A stretch of DNA of 64,000 bases from Diprion similis (Eukaryota > Arthropoda > Insecta > Hymenoptera > Diprionidae), in assembly GCF_021155765.1 (NCBI RefSeq), contig NC_060112.1, positions 12,772,001-12,836,000 of the forward strand. Reading direction: 5' to 3'. Under the pieces are notes generated by a model. It was not told the DNA's origin. It did no database searches and was given only the letters and a program-made list of their open reading frames with translations. Position numbers and translations under genes: made by a program. Within the stretch, counting starts at the first letter, position 1; each line of letters begins with the position of its first letter. Shown here piece after piece: positions 14,490 through 26,700 of the stretch.

Positions 14490-15863
14490 CTTACCTTAAA
14501 TTAATAACATCTATCCAATGGAAGTTCAGCATAGATATAAAGTTACAAATTCGGTTATCAGATTAAATAATCAGCTCAGTGCTTATCTACATCTTTCTTA
14601 ATCTTGGGGTGATGTGTGATCGAAATTTGAGTATTTGACACAATTTTCGATTTATGAGCAATAGATTTACCTGTTTACGGAATATGAATAACATATATAA
14701 TTCCTACGAGCTAGATACAAGTGCATTCCTGTTATTGTATAAAGAAATTGGTAGTTCAAGTATACAGATTCAGGGATGATTATTTATTATTTCTCACTTT
14801 TCTTAATCTCCTTTCTTATAAAAAGTTCAAAAATATAAGCAGCACCTTTCAAGTATGCTTTCGCGTCAACTTAGAACTGACTTAGACTGGCTAAAATACG
14901 TGATTCACAATTTTACAGAGTTGATAGCTCAGCTTACTAGAATTACTAAAAGAACTAGTGCATGCATGTTAATCATCACATTACATCTGCAGCCTCCACA
15001 GGAACTTTTAGCATTCGTTTTGGTTTACACACAGTTACCCATTATAATTCTGAATTAATGATTACAACAGGATTTGTATTATTCAAACAGATGTGGAGCA
15101 GAAAGTATGCAAAAAACATTCTTGAGCTGAATCTGCATGGCTGGTTAAATTGAATTACTTCATAGTCTGGGAGGTGCATGGCTTGATATTTAAAAGATTT
15201 GCGTTTGTATAGCGATAATGCAAAATATTTCCTTACAAAAAAAGGCAAGAAAATTTCTTGTAACATTAAAACTATAGATATGTTCTACACATAAGAAATA
15301 GCTTCGGATATGTAAGGTGCTTAAACTAATGTGTAAACTTACCTTCAAATCGCACGTTCGTTTTATTCGAAAGGGTACTGGTGTCGATACCTCTGTCATA
15401 CGCATCCAGTTGTGGTTAAAAATTCGGTTAAACAATGTTATGACGTCATTATAAAAATCAAAGGGGCGTAAATGCACCTGTCACTTCACACCTTGAAAAC
15501 GCAAAACTCGTTATCAACTTAAATTTAATACTGCCGATTTATGAATGTATCGCGTTGTGTAAATTATACATTATTTACTGGATAAATATGCCTTGACGGA
15601 GTATTATAAATTATTTATAAATTTATTGGATTTTAGGCCAGGTACAGGTACTGGCTATTTAACTATCCCTTGAAGTTTGCCTCACACGAGAAATGCAGTG
15701 CGGCTACGTTCATAGTTAAATCATATGTCTAGTATCTAGTCCCCAAATTTTACATTCGTCTGGTTGGCAACGTGAAACATTTTCATCGTGTCATGACAAC
15801 AATGCTTTGTGCAATAATTTGAAATTAGGGAATGAATAGCCAGTGGAAAAGGAACGGTATGTT
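14490..15863. promoter_or_regulatory. Shared divergent upstream region of arfaptin and XRCC3
   Basis: The two start codons point away from each other across 1.37 kb. A minus-strand candidate 5' exon of arfaptin ends at a strong splice donor near 15341. No specific promoter element can be defended from sequence alone. No other gene seen. Confidence 0.4.
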
Positions 15864-17563
15864 ATGGAATTCGAAGATGCAGAATTAGCAACTGAGGAAG
15901 AACCTCATTCGTCAACTGTCTCCAAACGAAGTAGAAATTCTTCTCCTTCTCGAACGGCAAATGATCGGCTGCTTTTTGGTACTATGTTTGTCTTAAATTA
16001 CAACACAGTTTTTGAAGTTCGTTCGGTTTCAATTAAATGTATAATAACAAAATCTTAGCTTGCGTAATCACTTCATTTATTTATTCTATTTCGGATTATG
16101 TCCGATAAGTGCTGCTTGTGATTTTTCATAAACATCGTCTTCTTTAGGTAAAACAGCGAAATGCTTAGCGAGCGAAGAAAAATTTCTTTCTTCGGGATGC
16201 CCAAACCTGGATTCAGTACTAAGGGGTGGTTTTGCTAACAGAGGCATTACACAAATTTATGGAGCAGCTAGTACTGGGAAAACTCAAATCGCCTTACAAC
16301 TATGTTTGACCGTTCAACTTCCAATTGTAGACGGTGGTTACGAAGCTGGTAAGCCAATTAATTTTGACAAATTTTATATTTTCAACAATCAGATTCCACG
16401 AGCAGACTTATCTGTTGGAAACAGCCTTTCTGTTATCCCATGTGTTCATGGTGGTCTATTCGTAACCCTGAATCACCAACAAAATATAATATCAATATTC
16501 ACTGTAACGTTAGAAAAAATCTTTTCATATGTGCATATGCTTGGCCAAAAGGAAGCCTTTTTGTGCACGTTGCATCATCCATTTCTCTCAGTAGTAACGT
16601 CTATCAAATTTTGGGCAAGCTGATAATGACATAGATGTATCTGAAGTATAGGAGAGTTAATATTGTGCTCATAAATATTTAATGTTTCAGGGGCAGTCTA
16701 TATTTCCACAGAGGGAACTTTCCCTTCTAGGCGTCTCCAGCAACTGCTTCGTGAATCAAACCTCACCAAAAAGTTTAATGTCACGTCTGATATAATTTTT
16801 GTTACAACGATACATGGCGAAAACACAATTGTAAAACTGATCCAGAAAATTGCGTACTTATAAACATAAATTAAGTTTCGATCTAATACTTAAACTGTCA
16901 CTGAAATTTTTTCAGCAAGAACTTGAGAATTGTATTATTGAAAGGATCCCACATTTGATGGCTTCCAGAAAAATTGGTCTGCTGATACTGGACTCTATTG
17001 CTGCACCTTACAGAGCAGGATATTCAGTCAATACATTCGGAGACAGAGCAAAGAGTCTATGGAATATTGCTAATCAATTGCACAATTTAGCCAGTCAATA
17101 TAAGCTTACAGTTATTTGTATTAATCAGGTCAGTTTTCAATGAATATATTAGCTCGGAAATATAAATTGGGCTACAAAAAAATGTAAAACTTTGTTTAAA
17201 AGTTTTTTCTTGTACCAGATAAAAAAATACAATATTCTAAAGTTTTCAATACGTTTCACTTATAACAAATAATATCTGTCCGAATTTAAACCAAAAACTT
17301 TTGTACCTTTATTTGTTTGACAACTTATTTTTTGTATACAGGTATCTGCAGCAATTTCATTAAATAATTATGAAGCAATTCATCCTACGGAACAGCCAAC
17401 ACTAGGTATAACATGGGCCAATATGATAACAAATGATTTCTATCTATGCAGAAGAGGTGACCGCCGCTACCTTTACACTATGCAGTCATCTTACCTTCCT
17501 CGCAGTCATATTGAATATGTAATCACAGGTTCAGGAGTATCGGGTGTGTGTAAAAATAAATAA
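15864..17563 (+). CDS. XRCC3: DNA repair protein XRCC3 (RAD51 paralog)
   Basis: RecA-fold ATPase of the RAD51C-XRCC3 complex, acting in homologous recombination in the nucleus. Exons 15864-15978, 16148-16348, 16691-16830, 16916-17128 and 17342-17563 give 296 aa, shorter than human XRCC3 (346). Walker A is GAASTGKT (about residues 77-84), followed by IALQLCLTVQLP; Walker B is LLILDS (about 174-179), followed by IAAPYRAGY. INQVSAA and LGITWANMIT are typical of XRCC3. The N-terminal domain is short and unlike the vertebrate one, so an upstream coding exon may be missing. A GTG lies in frame at 15843, but the first in-frame ATG is at 15864. The donor after exon 3 (GTAAAA at 16831) was chosen by alignment and phase. 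The stop lies 212 bp from the RPUSD1 stop, tail to tail. Confidence 0.92.
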
Positions 17564-17775
17564 TTTCTAATATTTGTAGTTCCATTGTATTATTTGTATT
17601 ATTTCATCTTCAAAGAACACTAAAGGTATTCAGTTTATTACTTGTTCGTCAATATGCTGCTCAATTACAGAAGTTCCGTATCGAAATGATAAAATTCGTA
17701 CATTTCTATCTAATAAACATAAATTGTAATCCATCATCGATGTGCTGTTTGAAGTACAACATTGCGTTTCATGTG

Positions 17776-19191
17776 TCAGGACATGTTTAACATGAGCTCG
17801 TCAACAGCTGCAAAGACGCTACTATCTAAAACGTGTAATGAATGTATCGGAATCCACTGATTCATTGGCTCTGAACTTGAAAATGGATCTGCCGTACTGA
17901 CGTCCAGATTTTCCACATCGTTTTGTAGTATAAGTCTGTGATAGTTGAAAATATGCTTTCATAAGTACAAAAACGTAATATTAAAAACTGATGAGATACA
18001 TGATTCTTGTTTTCAAAATATATTTTCACCATTGCTAAAGCTCTATAAATTTGGACTCAATCAATTTTTTTTTGGAATGCAAGGAGATTTCAATAACCAA
18101 ATGTAAATATGCTTATATGATCTATATGAATGGAGAAAATCACCTATATGAATGGAGAAATGTTCTATGTGGTTCTGTGTCCTGTCTTTCACTGTATGTA
18201 TAATCCCCTATGATCGTGTGCCCAATATGCGAACAGTGAACTCTCAACTGATGCCGACGACCAGTCTTAGGGCAGAGCAATACTTTAGTTGCTGGTTTGC
18301 CATTTCTAGTCCCTCTCTCAAGTACTAGTAATGCTGTGCATGAATCTCGAGGCCGTTCACAGAAGGCACTACCTCCTGTGCACATCCTATGATTTCCATT
18401 CTTTTCGCGAATATCTTCTCCTGTAGATATATAACTGAATTGTTTGGTGCATTTTTTACCCACAGTTCTTAAATTAAATAGATTATGTGTATTTTAAATT
18501 TATAGTATGTTTGATATGTTTGCAGAAAAGAATGTAATTTACATTTTATACTTCGTAATTGATGCTTACTATTCACAAAAGAAATTGGTGCAGATTTTAG
18601 ATCAAATTAATATGCCTAGTCATTTTTGAAATGAAATTTCTTGGTGTTAGTTCCTAAGTTTAAAAGTATGTACGCTTGCAAATTGTAAGATTCTATGTTT
18701 TTACATTTTTTAACAAAAATTTCAAACAGTTTAGAGGTAATTATTGAGGAAGCTAACCGATTGGCTCCGAAATGATAACATGGGTTTTGTTTATATGTCC
18801 GTGGACTAGAGCTAAATAGTACTTCTTTGCTTTTCTATTTTCAAAGGCAGTGGTGGCTGCTTTAGCAGCCTGCTTATTGAGAGCCAAGCAAATAACTCCA
18901 CTTGTAGCATAGTCAAGTCGATGAACAAAATGAAATTCGTGTCGTAGCTCTGGATTGACCAGTTCAGGGAACATCATTTGTACTTCCGTTTGTAAGGTGG
19001 ACTAAAAATTAAAGAAAACTGTGAACAGGCCATTACCACGTTACGTTTACTGTCTGAAATTTATTTATTAAATGAATTACTTTAAAATCCCGGTTATTAC
19101 TGTTTATAACCAAATCGTATGGCTTATTTACTACTAAAAAATTATTACTGCGATATAAAACGTCTAAAGTATTATTTTCGTTCCTTTCCAT
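17776..19191 (-). CDS. RPUSD1: RluA-type pseudouridine synthase RPUSD1
   Basis: Converts uridine to pseudouridine in RNA. On the minus strand, exons 19191-19081, 19001-18758, 18420-18144 and 17935-17776 give 263 aa. The catalytic motif is HRLDYATSG with Asp67 as the nucleophile. Other RluA-family landmarks are [10 protein letters not shown] near residue 20, [11 protein letters not shown], and [16 protein letters not shown] followed by IIGDYTY. The last exon, recognised by its DPF and its similarity to the RPUSD1 C-terminal tail, joins HSY to RLILQNDV. Without it the frame would stop just after the exon-3 donor. Introns are small and phases consistent throughout. The human protein is 312 aa with a long proline-rich tail that is absent here. 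RPUSD1 is head to head with Nup358. Confidence 0.93.
18122..18160. repeat. 17-bp tandem duplication across a splice donor
   Basis: CTATATGAATGGAGAAA occurs at 18122-18138 and again at 18144-18160. On the minus strand, the second copy is the very end of RPUSD1 exon 3 (ending CATATAG before GTGATT). The first copy repeats that end inside the intron but is followed by ATC, so it lacks a GT donor. Confidence 0.85.
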
Positions 19192-20757
19192 TCTGCCAAT
19201 GTGTATTGTATAAGCTTCTAGAAAATTTCCGTAACGACACTACAAGTTACGACTTCGTATTTATAACAATTCAGTTATAATCACGGTGGTTACAACTACG
19301 AGTTGCTCTCAACGCCCTAGCCTCAACTGGAAACTCACACAAAAGACTGGGACAATTTCGTGCAACTGAAATATTAACAGATTAAATAATCATCAAATCA
19401 ATTTATTGCAGAAAACGTGGAACATAAAAAATACATCCGTTTTAAACATAGAATGATCCGTTTGATTACAAGATTTCTAAAATCGAGACTCGATTTTGTT
19501 TGTAAGATGAGCTGCAGCTACTAATGCAGAAACGGTTGCTTCTGCTCTACGTCTGTGGTCTCGCCGAACACCCGAAACACAATAATAAATGAATAATTAC
19601 AAATTTTTGTTTCATTCAATTTCATTCCATTTATTGTCCTACATGTATTATATAAAAAAAACCTTGTGTAACGTTACAGAACATATATCAATAGCGGCAT
19701 GAATGGAAATTATTTTCTTTGTGATACCTCAGATGACTTCAGTTATAATAAATACATTACGATCATTGAAATTTCAGTGTAAATGGTCATTTGAGAGAAA
19801 ATTAGCTTTGCAAATGCCGGTTGGAGCACATTTCGGCTTTCAGTTGAGGCTCATGCTTATAAACTGTTCCATTGGAATAATAAATTACGAACATTTGATT
19901 TCACGCGTGAAAATTTTAGGTTAATAAGAATTTCGCAAGAAAAAAAAAAAAAAAAAAAAAAAATCACCGGATCAGAAATTGAATGCACGGTACGTGCTTT
20001 TACGCCGGGTGGATACCTTGGCGACATCACATTATATTTCGATGCATCACATTTACGCAGCCATACAAAGAATCGAATGTATGTCGTGAGTCGCAAGGAA
20101 GTAAGGGATTTTTTTAATTTTAAACCAGCAGGCATTGGTCGCTGACCACGTCCCAAAGTTTACGGGATTTGCGGACAAGTTTGAGCAAGATTTTAACCAC
20201 CGTTCGAGCAAATTTGAGCGTGGTTTCAGCTGATTTCAGTAGCTAGGTTGCAGACCTTTGGACACGGAGTACCTTTGAAAGTTTGAAGCAGAAAACCCAG
20301 TTATATCAAGCGACCAGACAGCGACGTAAACAAACGACGGTAGTGCAGTGTTGCCACGTCTTGTGTGGCTTCAAAAACCAGGATGGATCAATATTTAATA
20401 CTTAATTTAATTAATTGAAACATTGAACAAAAATTGGTGTGAAATGTATTTCTACATTAATTTTATATCTGATAATTATTTTCAATATATAACGACGGTT
20501 TTGAAGATGTTTTTATGCCTATGTCTCGTTTGACTCAACTCTATGCCGTTGTCTATCCCTATACCCGACGGAAGCCTGGTTACTGTGCTTCCTGTGCTTC
20601 AAGCTTGATTTTGGAGTTGGTTGGTAGAACTGCCTTAAAGAAGTCCGTTTGAATAGTGATGTCCACGGTGAGGCGGCGGTGGTACGCGTTAACGATATTT
20701 TTCATCCTTTAACTGTGCGACAAGAACGACAAGAGGAATTTGAAGTATTGTGGAATC
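19192..20757. promoter_or_regulatory. Divergent upstream region of RPUSD1 and Nup358
   Basis: Head-to-head gap of 1.57 kb. It contains a pure run of 24 A residues (19940-19963), then moderately GC-richer sequence from about 20150 to 20750 leading to the Nup358 start. That stretch is presumably its promoter and 5' untranslated region. Open frames at 19703-19924 (+) and 19857-20156 (-) look like chance. Confidence 0.4.
19940..19963. repeat. Poly-A run of 24
   Basis: Uninterrupted A run. It could be a retroposon tail or simple slippage. I saw no matching target-site duplication next to it, and its length is prone to assembly error. Confidence 0.9.
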
Positions 20758-23700
20758 ATGTTCCACGATAAGAAGAGCGTTGATCGCCACGTGCAGGAGA
20801 TTTTACGTAAGCTGAAGACGGAAAATGAGGTAGGAGGTTATTCTCGTATGAATACGTTACGCAGTGTATGATAAGTACCACCGAGTCACCGTATCATGCA
20901 CATGCCAATGTCGATCGTCCCGCCAGAAGTGATCCCTGCATTTCGATCCAATTTCTGTGTCAATTTTGTCGAACCGCCGCATCATCTTCTCATGCCAGCT
21001 AATGATCTAACCATTTTCAATTTATTTTTAGTCATCGACTTGCACAATGTCGCATGTTCATATATTATTCTTCATCCCAAGGCCTTGCTGGCCCGGAAGC
21101 TTTCTAGAGATAACACGCACTCACACTATCTACACATAACCTATATGATTCACATTTCTCATGCCGTTCCAAAACCGGGCTAACCACTGTTTTGTGGCTT
21201 GCTGATTATTCTTGGACATGCGATCACAAGCTGGATTGTTGTTACTTCGTTTTCTCTTCGCCACGGACTATTTTCTCTACTAAGAGACAATTGCCGCTGC
21301 ACACTTCGAAAAGCTTCCAATTTAGGATGTTTAATATATGTATCTTGAATTACCGTATTTTTCGGAGTATAAGCAGACTCCGCATATAAGACGACCTCCA
21401 ATTCTGAGATAGTATTTCGGGGTGTTTTTCTTAGTTACCCGCACGCAAGACGGGTCCGCGTGTAAGAGGAACGATGTTGGCTAGTGCTGTCAATTACAAA
21501 AAACTTTGGCTCATATTCCCCTTATATATATATAAAAAAAAAAAAAAACAATTTGGGTGTAAATTCGCACCTACAACTCAGTAATGTTAAATTACCCTAA
21601 GAAAAAAGCTGGGCGAATTTACACCCAAATTGAGGGTGTAAATTTACACCCAAGTGGAGGGTTTTTCATGAGCATCGGAACAATATGGTATTTTCTATTA
21701 GACTCCTTTATCTTCTACTCAAACTTTAGGCATTAGTATTGTTAACGTGTATGTAAACTTTCGTTACAAATATTATAGAACATTACACTCACAGGGTAAT
21801 AACGACAATATCCCTGATTCCTCTTATCTTCCCCTCCTCTTGTCTCTTCTATTCTTGATTTTGGCTTCATTCATTGTCTTTTTTAATGTATCAACGAGAA
21901 GTAATGACTTGTACTTAAATATTATTAGTAATAAGGAATGGGCTAATCATTAAGGATATGCAGTTCCATCAAGTTCAGCTTTCGTTATACCATCACTAGA
22001 ATTTTTTTTTCATGAATTATCGTACTATATTACCATCTGACACCACCAAAAAGATTCTAAACCCAGGGTTTGAGTTGTTTGAAATGATTGCTCAGGTGGT
22101 TAAGATATACTTGTTGTTTGGAAAAATTTTCCTATACTTTTTAATCTCATAACTTCAGATAAATATAAAAGAATATTTTATTGTTATTTTTATTTATCTC
22201 AAACATATCCTCAAAGTCGCATTTTTCACTCTATCTAGAATAGAATTTCGAGCATCATTATAAAAAATTGTTACCTACTCCTAGGTTTTTTTCTCTTACA
22301 GAGTTTAGGTTTTGAGTTCATGATCCCTCCAAAGTAAAAATTTAATGTAATTTGCAGAGGAACTTGAGATGTTACAATATTGCTAAACTTTATTACCAAG
22401 TTGGTGATTACGAATCCGCCAGGAGATACGTGTCATGTTACCTAGAAGTGCGAGAAGATTCAGCTAGCGCACATAAATTATTAGGTCAAACCCTCGAGGC
22501 TCTTGGTCAGAAGGAAGCTGCGTTAGCAGAATATAAATGCTCCCTTGAAATTGATGGCAAACAAGACGATTTAGTCTTGAAAGGTAGGTTCACTTGTATC
22601 ACTCACCACTGAAGTGAAGCCCTAGTCTCAAGCCTACAAATTTTCCTGCTCAAAATCAACTAGCCTATAGGTTTATTGCTATAAATAATGTTCCTGACAT
22701 GATTAGTATTTAGTGTAATATACATGTTTGTTTTATGAAACAGTTTGCGAGATTCTGGCAGATACAGATGTAGGGATGGATGTGAGCAGAGCCAGATATT
22801 GGCTGGAAAGAGCAGACAAACAGTTCCCACATCATTCTGTTGTATTTCAGCTGAAAGAAAAATTACTAACTGTAGATAGACCAAATGATAACACCGAAGA
22901 TCTTGAAGCACTTATAGCATGTAAGTTTATTGTATAAATTGTAGTTATGCGAAATCTATTACTACAATTTCATCTAATTACTTTTTCGTGGCTGTGAAAA
23001 TGGACTCAAATTCAGAACATTGCCTACTCCATCCTAAAACTGTTCTATAAATTTTCACAAAAACTAGTTGAATGTGCTTTTACTAGCATTTGAAAATAGG
23101 TTTTTGGGCGTTGAATCATTTTTCTTAAATGAATCAAGTTGCTAGTATATTTGTAACTGAAATGCTTGCACTGGTACGATGTTATCATTCATGATAACAA
23201 TTCGAATTTATTTCTTATAACCCTGTTTTTCACAATTCTCAATATTTTGAATTATTTTTCCAGCTGAATTGTCAGCCAGACCAAAAGATGTATCATTGCG
23301 TGTCAAATTATTGCACCATTACATGGTGAAAAACAGGCTTGAGAATGGATACAAACATGCAATGGGTGTGGAATCAACCTTTACCTTTAGGGATAATATC
23401 ACATGGTATCAAACAATTTGTGAATTACTTGGAAAATGCAAAGACAGCAAGTCGTCTGATTGGACTTTCTGGGTGCTATATATTTCAGCTCTTGAAAGGT
23501 TCGCTGCTCTGTCTCTTAAAGAACAGGGCGATGGACCAAAGAAATCAATCCCCGAAGCTGCACAAGCAGTATTGAAGTGAGTAAAATAGGAAATTAGAAA
23601 ACCAGAGAATTAGTATATAGTAATTAGTATTTAATTAATCTCTTTAGTATCGTAATATTACTTACAAAGTACACAAAATCGGGAGAGTCAAGTGCGTCTG

Positions 23701-26700
23701 AAATTATTAGGTGTTATCAGCAGTTCACTAAATTCAAGTATCCGGAATTTATCCATTATTAGTTCACATACATCTGTAAAACAATTTTGTGTACAATTCC
23801 AGTTTCGACCAGAACTTGACAGAAGCAGAGCATCATAAGAAACTGTCAAACGATCCAACTTTTGCTGAACATATGTTTGGGCACATGTGGGGTCAATTAC
23901 ACTTACATTTAGCATGTTTGATGCTCCGAAAAACTAAGCGTGAGCATCAGAGTTGGAGTGAAGCAGGCCGGTTGTGCTCTCCGCTTCTATTATGTGCTCT
24001 ACATACCAATCCACCTGACCCTACTGCACTTTGGGCCACAAAACTGAAAGATCAGCGCAGAGCTCAAGTTAACCTATGGTATCGAGAAGGATCTTACAGA
24101 TGCAGTCAAGCTGGTAAGTTATAATCTCCTCAGTAATTTGGTATATAAATAAAATACAAATGTAATACTTTTTGTCTACTTGCTTCTTCAAATGGTATAG
24201 TTATTTTCAGCAAAAAAATGTATATATCATTTTTTCTAGGACACATACTTCAAGACTATGCAAGAAATGATACAAAAAGATTTTTAGACAAAATTGACAA
24301 ATTTTGTACTGGTGCTTGGAGGGAACGAGTTTATCAGGTAAAAGATAGTTTTTTCACGTGATAGATGTGTACTTATTAATTAGAGAATATTACTGACAAT
24401 ATGGGACAAGACTTGTTTGAAATGCATCGTGTTTCATTAGAAAATTTTCTTTTCTTTTACTACGATTCTAGTAAGTGTACCATATTCTCTTTTCTATTAT
24501 GTAATATCAATAATAATTTATCTGTGCAGAGAATATTTGTAAGTCGTGTGCAACAGCAATTGATGAAGAGCTCCTACTTTGCCAATCATTCTACTCCAAA
24601 TCCTCCACTTAGGCTTTGCACATATAACGAGCTGAAACATCATGACGAAGGTTTGTTATACCAAGCCATGCTTTTACTGGTTAGAAATGTTGATTAATAG
24701 ATAAAAATTGAAATTCGTACCACTGGCAGTCGTTTATTAATATTGTGCAAAAAAAAATCATGAGACCTTACCACACGAAATCCATTTGCATGAATTATTT
24801 TAAGATACATTTGTAATTTTGTTTCAGTCTCAGAAGAAGTTTGGCCAAGCTCTTTGCACCATCAAGTTTGGTTGGGCATCAAACATCGGCTACATCATAA
24901 TAATCACAACAACTTTATTGGCCCTCACCCTCATCAATATTGTCACATATTTCCCGAATTACAGTTTTCTGTCTACAATCTGAACCATGCAGGAGCTGAC
25001 AGTTTGAGTCGGCTAGATATCGATGCATTTTTGAATGCTGCAGGTTAGTGTTTTAGTCAGTAAGAATTCTGAGGAGACCGGATGAAAATGTGACGAACTG
25101 CTGTAGAATGTGTGCCATGTATATATAGATCCTTCACACTTGTTTCTAGCTCACTATTGACATCACAGAAATTTTTTAAATTAACGATACATCGGTCCAA
25201 ATGAACGTAGACAAATATAAATCAGTATTGATTTGAATTGAATGTGAATCACTTTTTATTGATTAATACTAAATTTTAAAATTAGAGTAATGTTTTATCT
25301 CAATGAACCATCGAATCCACAGTGCATTTCTTAATTAATAATAAATAAAACAATTCTGCCACATAAACGTATGTATAATATTATTTCGGATGTTCAACCG
25401 CGATTTGCTGGTAGCTCTTGATATATTCGATTTAAAATATTTTTTCGCTGATAAGTAATCAGATGCACACGTTCAAAATATTAAACACATTTGATTTTTT
25501 AATCATATATTCTCTTTGTGCGAACGCATGGATGTATGTGTATGTACGTGTATGATTGTGTGACAGTTTTGTGCGCCTCTGTCATTGTGGAGGATCAACA
25601 ACGGAGTGGGTTCTGGAGTCCCGACAGGCTGCCAACTCTACCAGCTGACATCACCAACTCACTTTGTAGCAGTACTCAAGAGAAGTGGTGGGTATGATAA
25701 ATGATTGTACTCGAAAAAAATCACCTTGTGACTTTCGAGGATTCAATGAACCATCCGTAGTTAAACTTACCAATATGACAGATGGAAAAAATTATCGAAT
25801 AATTATTCCAGCATTACAAATACTCGAGTACCGTCTTTATTTATGAATAGTTTTTCATTCGTGTCTCAATGATTCATGTTAAGTTTTTTTTAACCCATTA
25901 CCAACTTATACATGCAATTATTTCAATTGAATGAGTCAATGGCACGCTTCTGTAAATATTTAACAACTTTATTTTCTCTTTTCACCTGATATTGGCATTC
26001 CTTAATGTGTTCTTATATGCTATACACTTGGCTTGCAGATGTGTTAGAATGAATGATGTATTTTTAGCATAAAAAATCAACTTTCTGAGAAGGATACTGA
26101 TTTCCTTAGCTGGTACAAACCAAATTTTTTAAATTTCATTCTACAGCAAAACTAATAAACAAGTATAAATAGTATTTCAAGTTAAAGAAATTGAGTTAGT
26201 AGTGTCACATAAAATTTCGGCTAATAGACAGATCCTTCTCCTTTACAATGCTTTGAACACATAAATATTTCGGACATGTTTGAAGTTACAATGAACGCAA
26301 TCTGAACTCAATAATATGTGATATAACAACTGTATTGACTAAGCCTAAATATCATCTTTAACAATAGGTGGACAGCAGCATATAAGATGTATCGAGACCA
26401 GGAAGGAGTTGGAAGTGAGATTGGGGAAATAAGACAAATATTACAACATGGTCTTGAGGTAGTTCGTTGCATAGACAATCATGGATTACATCCATGTCTC
26501 TTGGTCCATTTGGCGCGTATCTTCCATCACAGAGTATGTTATTATCAGGACTGGAGAGATTTTCAGAAATCGAATAATATTGGTCATAACTAATACTGAA
26601 ATCTTTCTTTAATTGCTTCAGGTTAAAGTGATGAAAGAAAAGAATGAAGAACACAGTGATATCCCAGCACTGGAGGCTCGCTGTGAACTTTATTGGTCTG

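Noticed and set aside
15341-15477. Minus-strand frame upstream of arfaptin as a separate gene
   Set aside because: Ends in a strong donor toward arfaptin, so it is better explained as a 5' exon of arfaptin; not supported enough to add to the CDS.
19940-19963. Poly-A tail of a retroposed gene or SINE
   Set aside because: No target-site duplication or recognisable retroposed body next to the A run.
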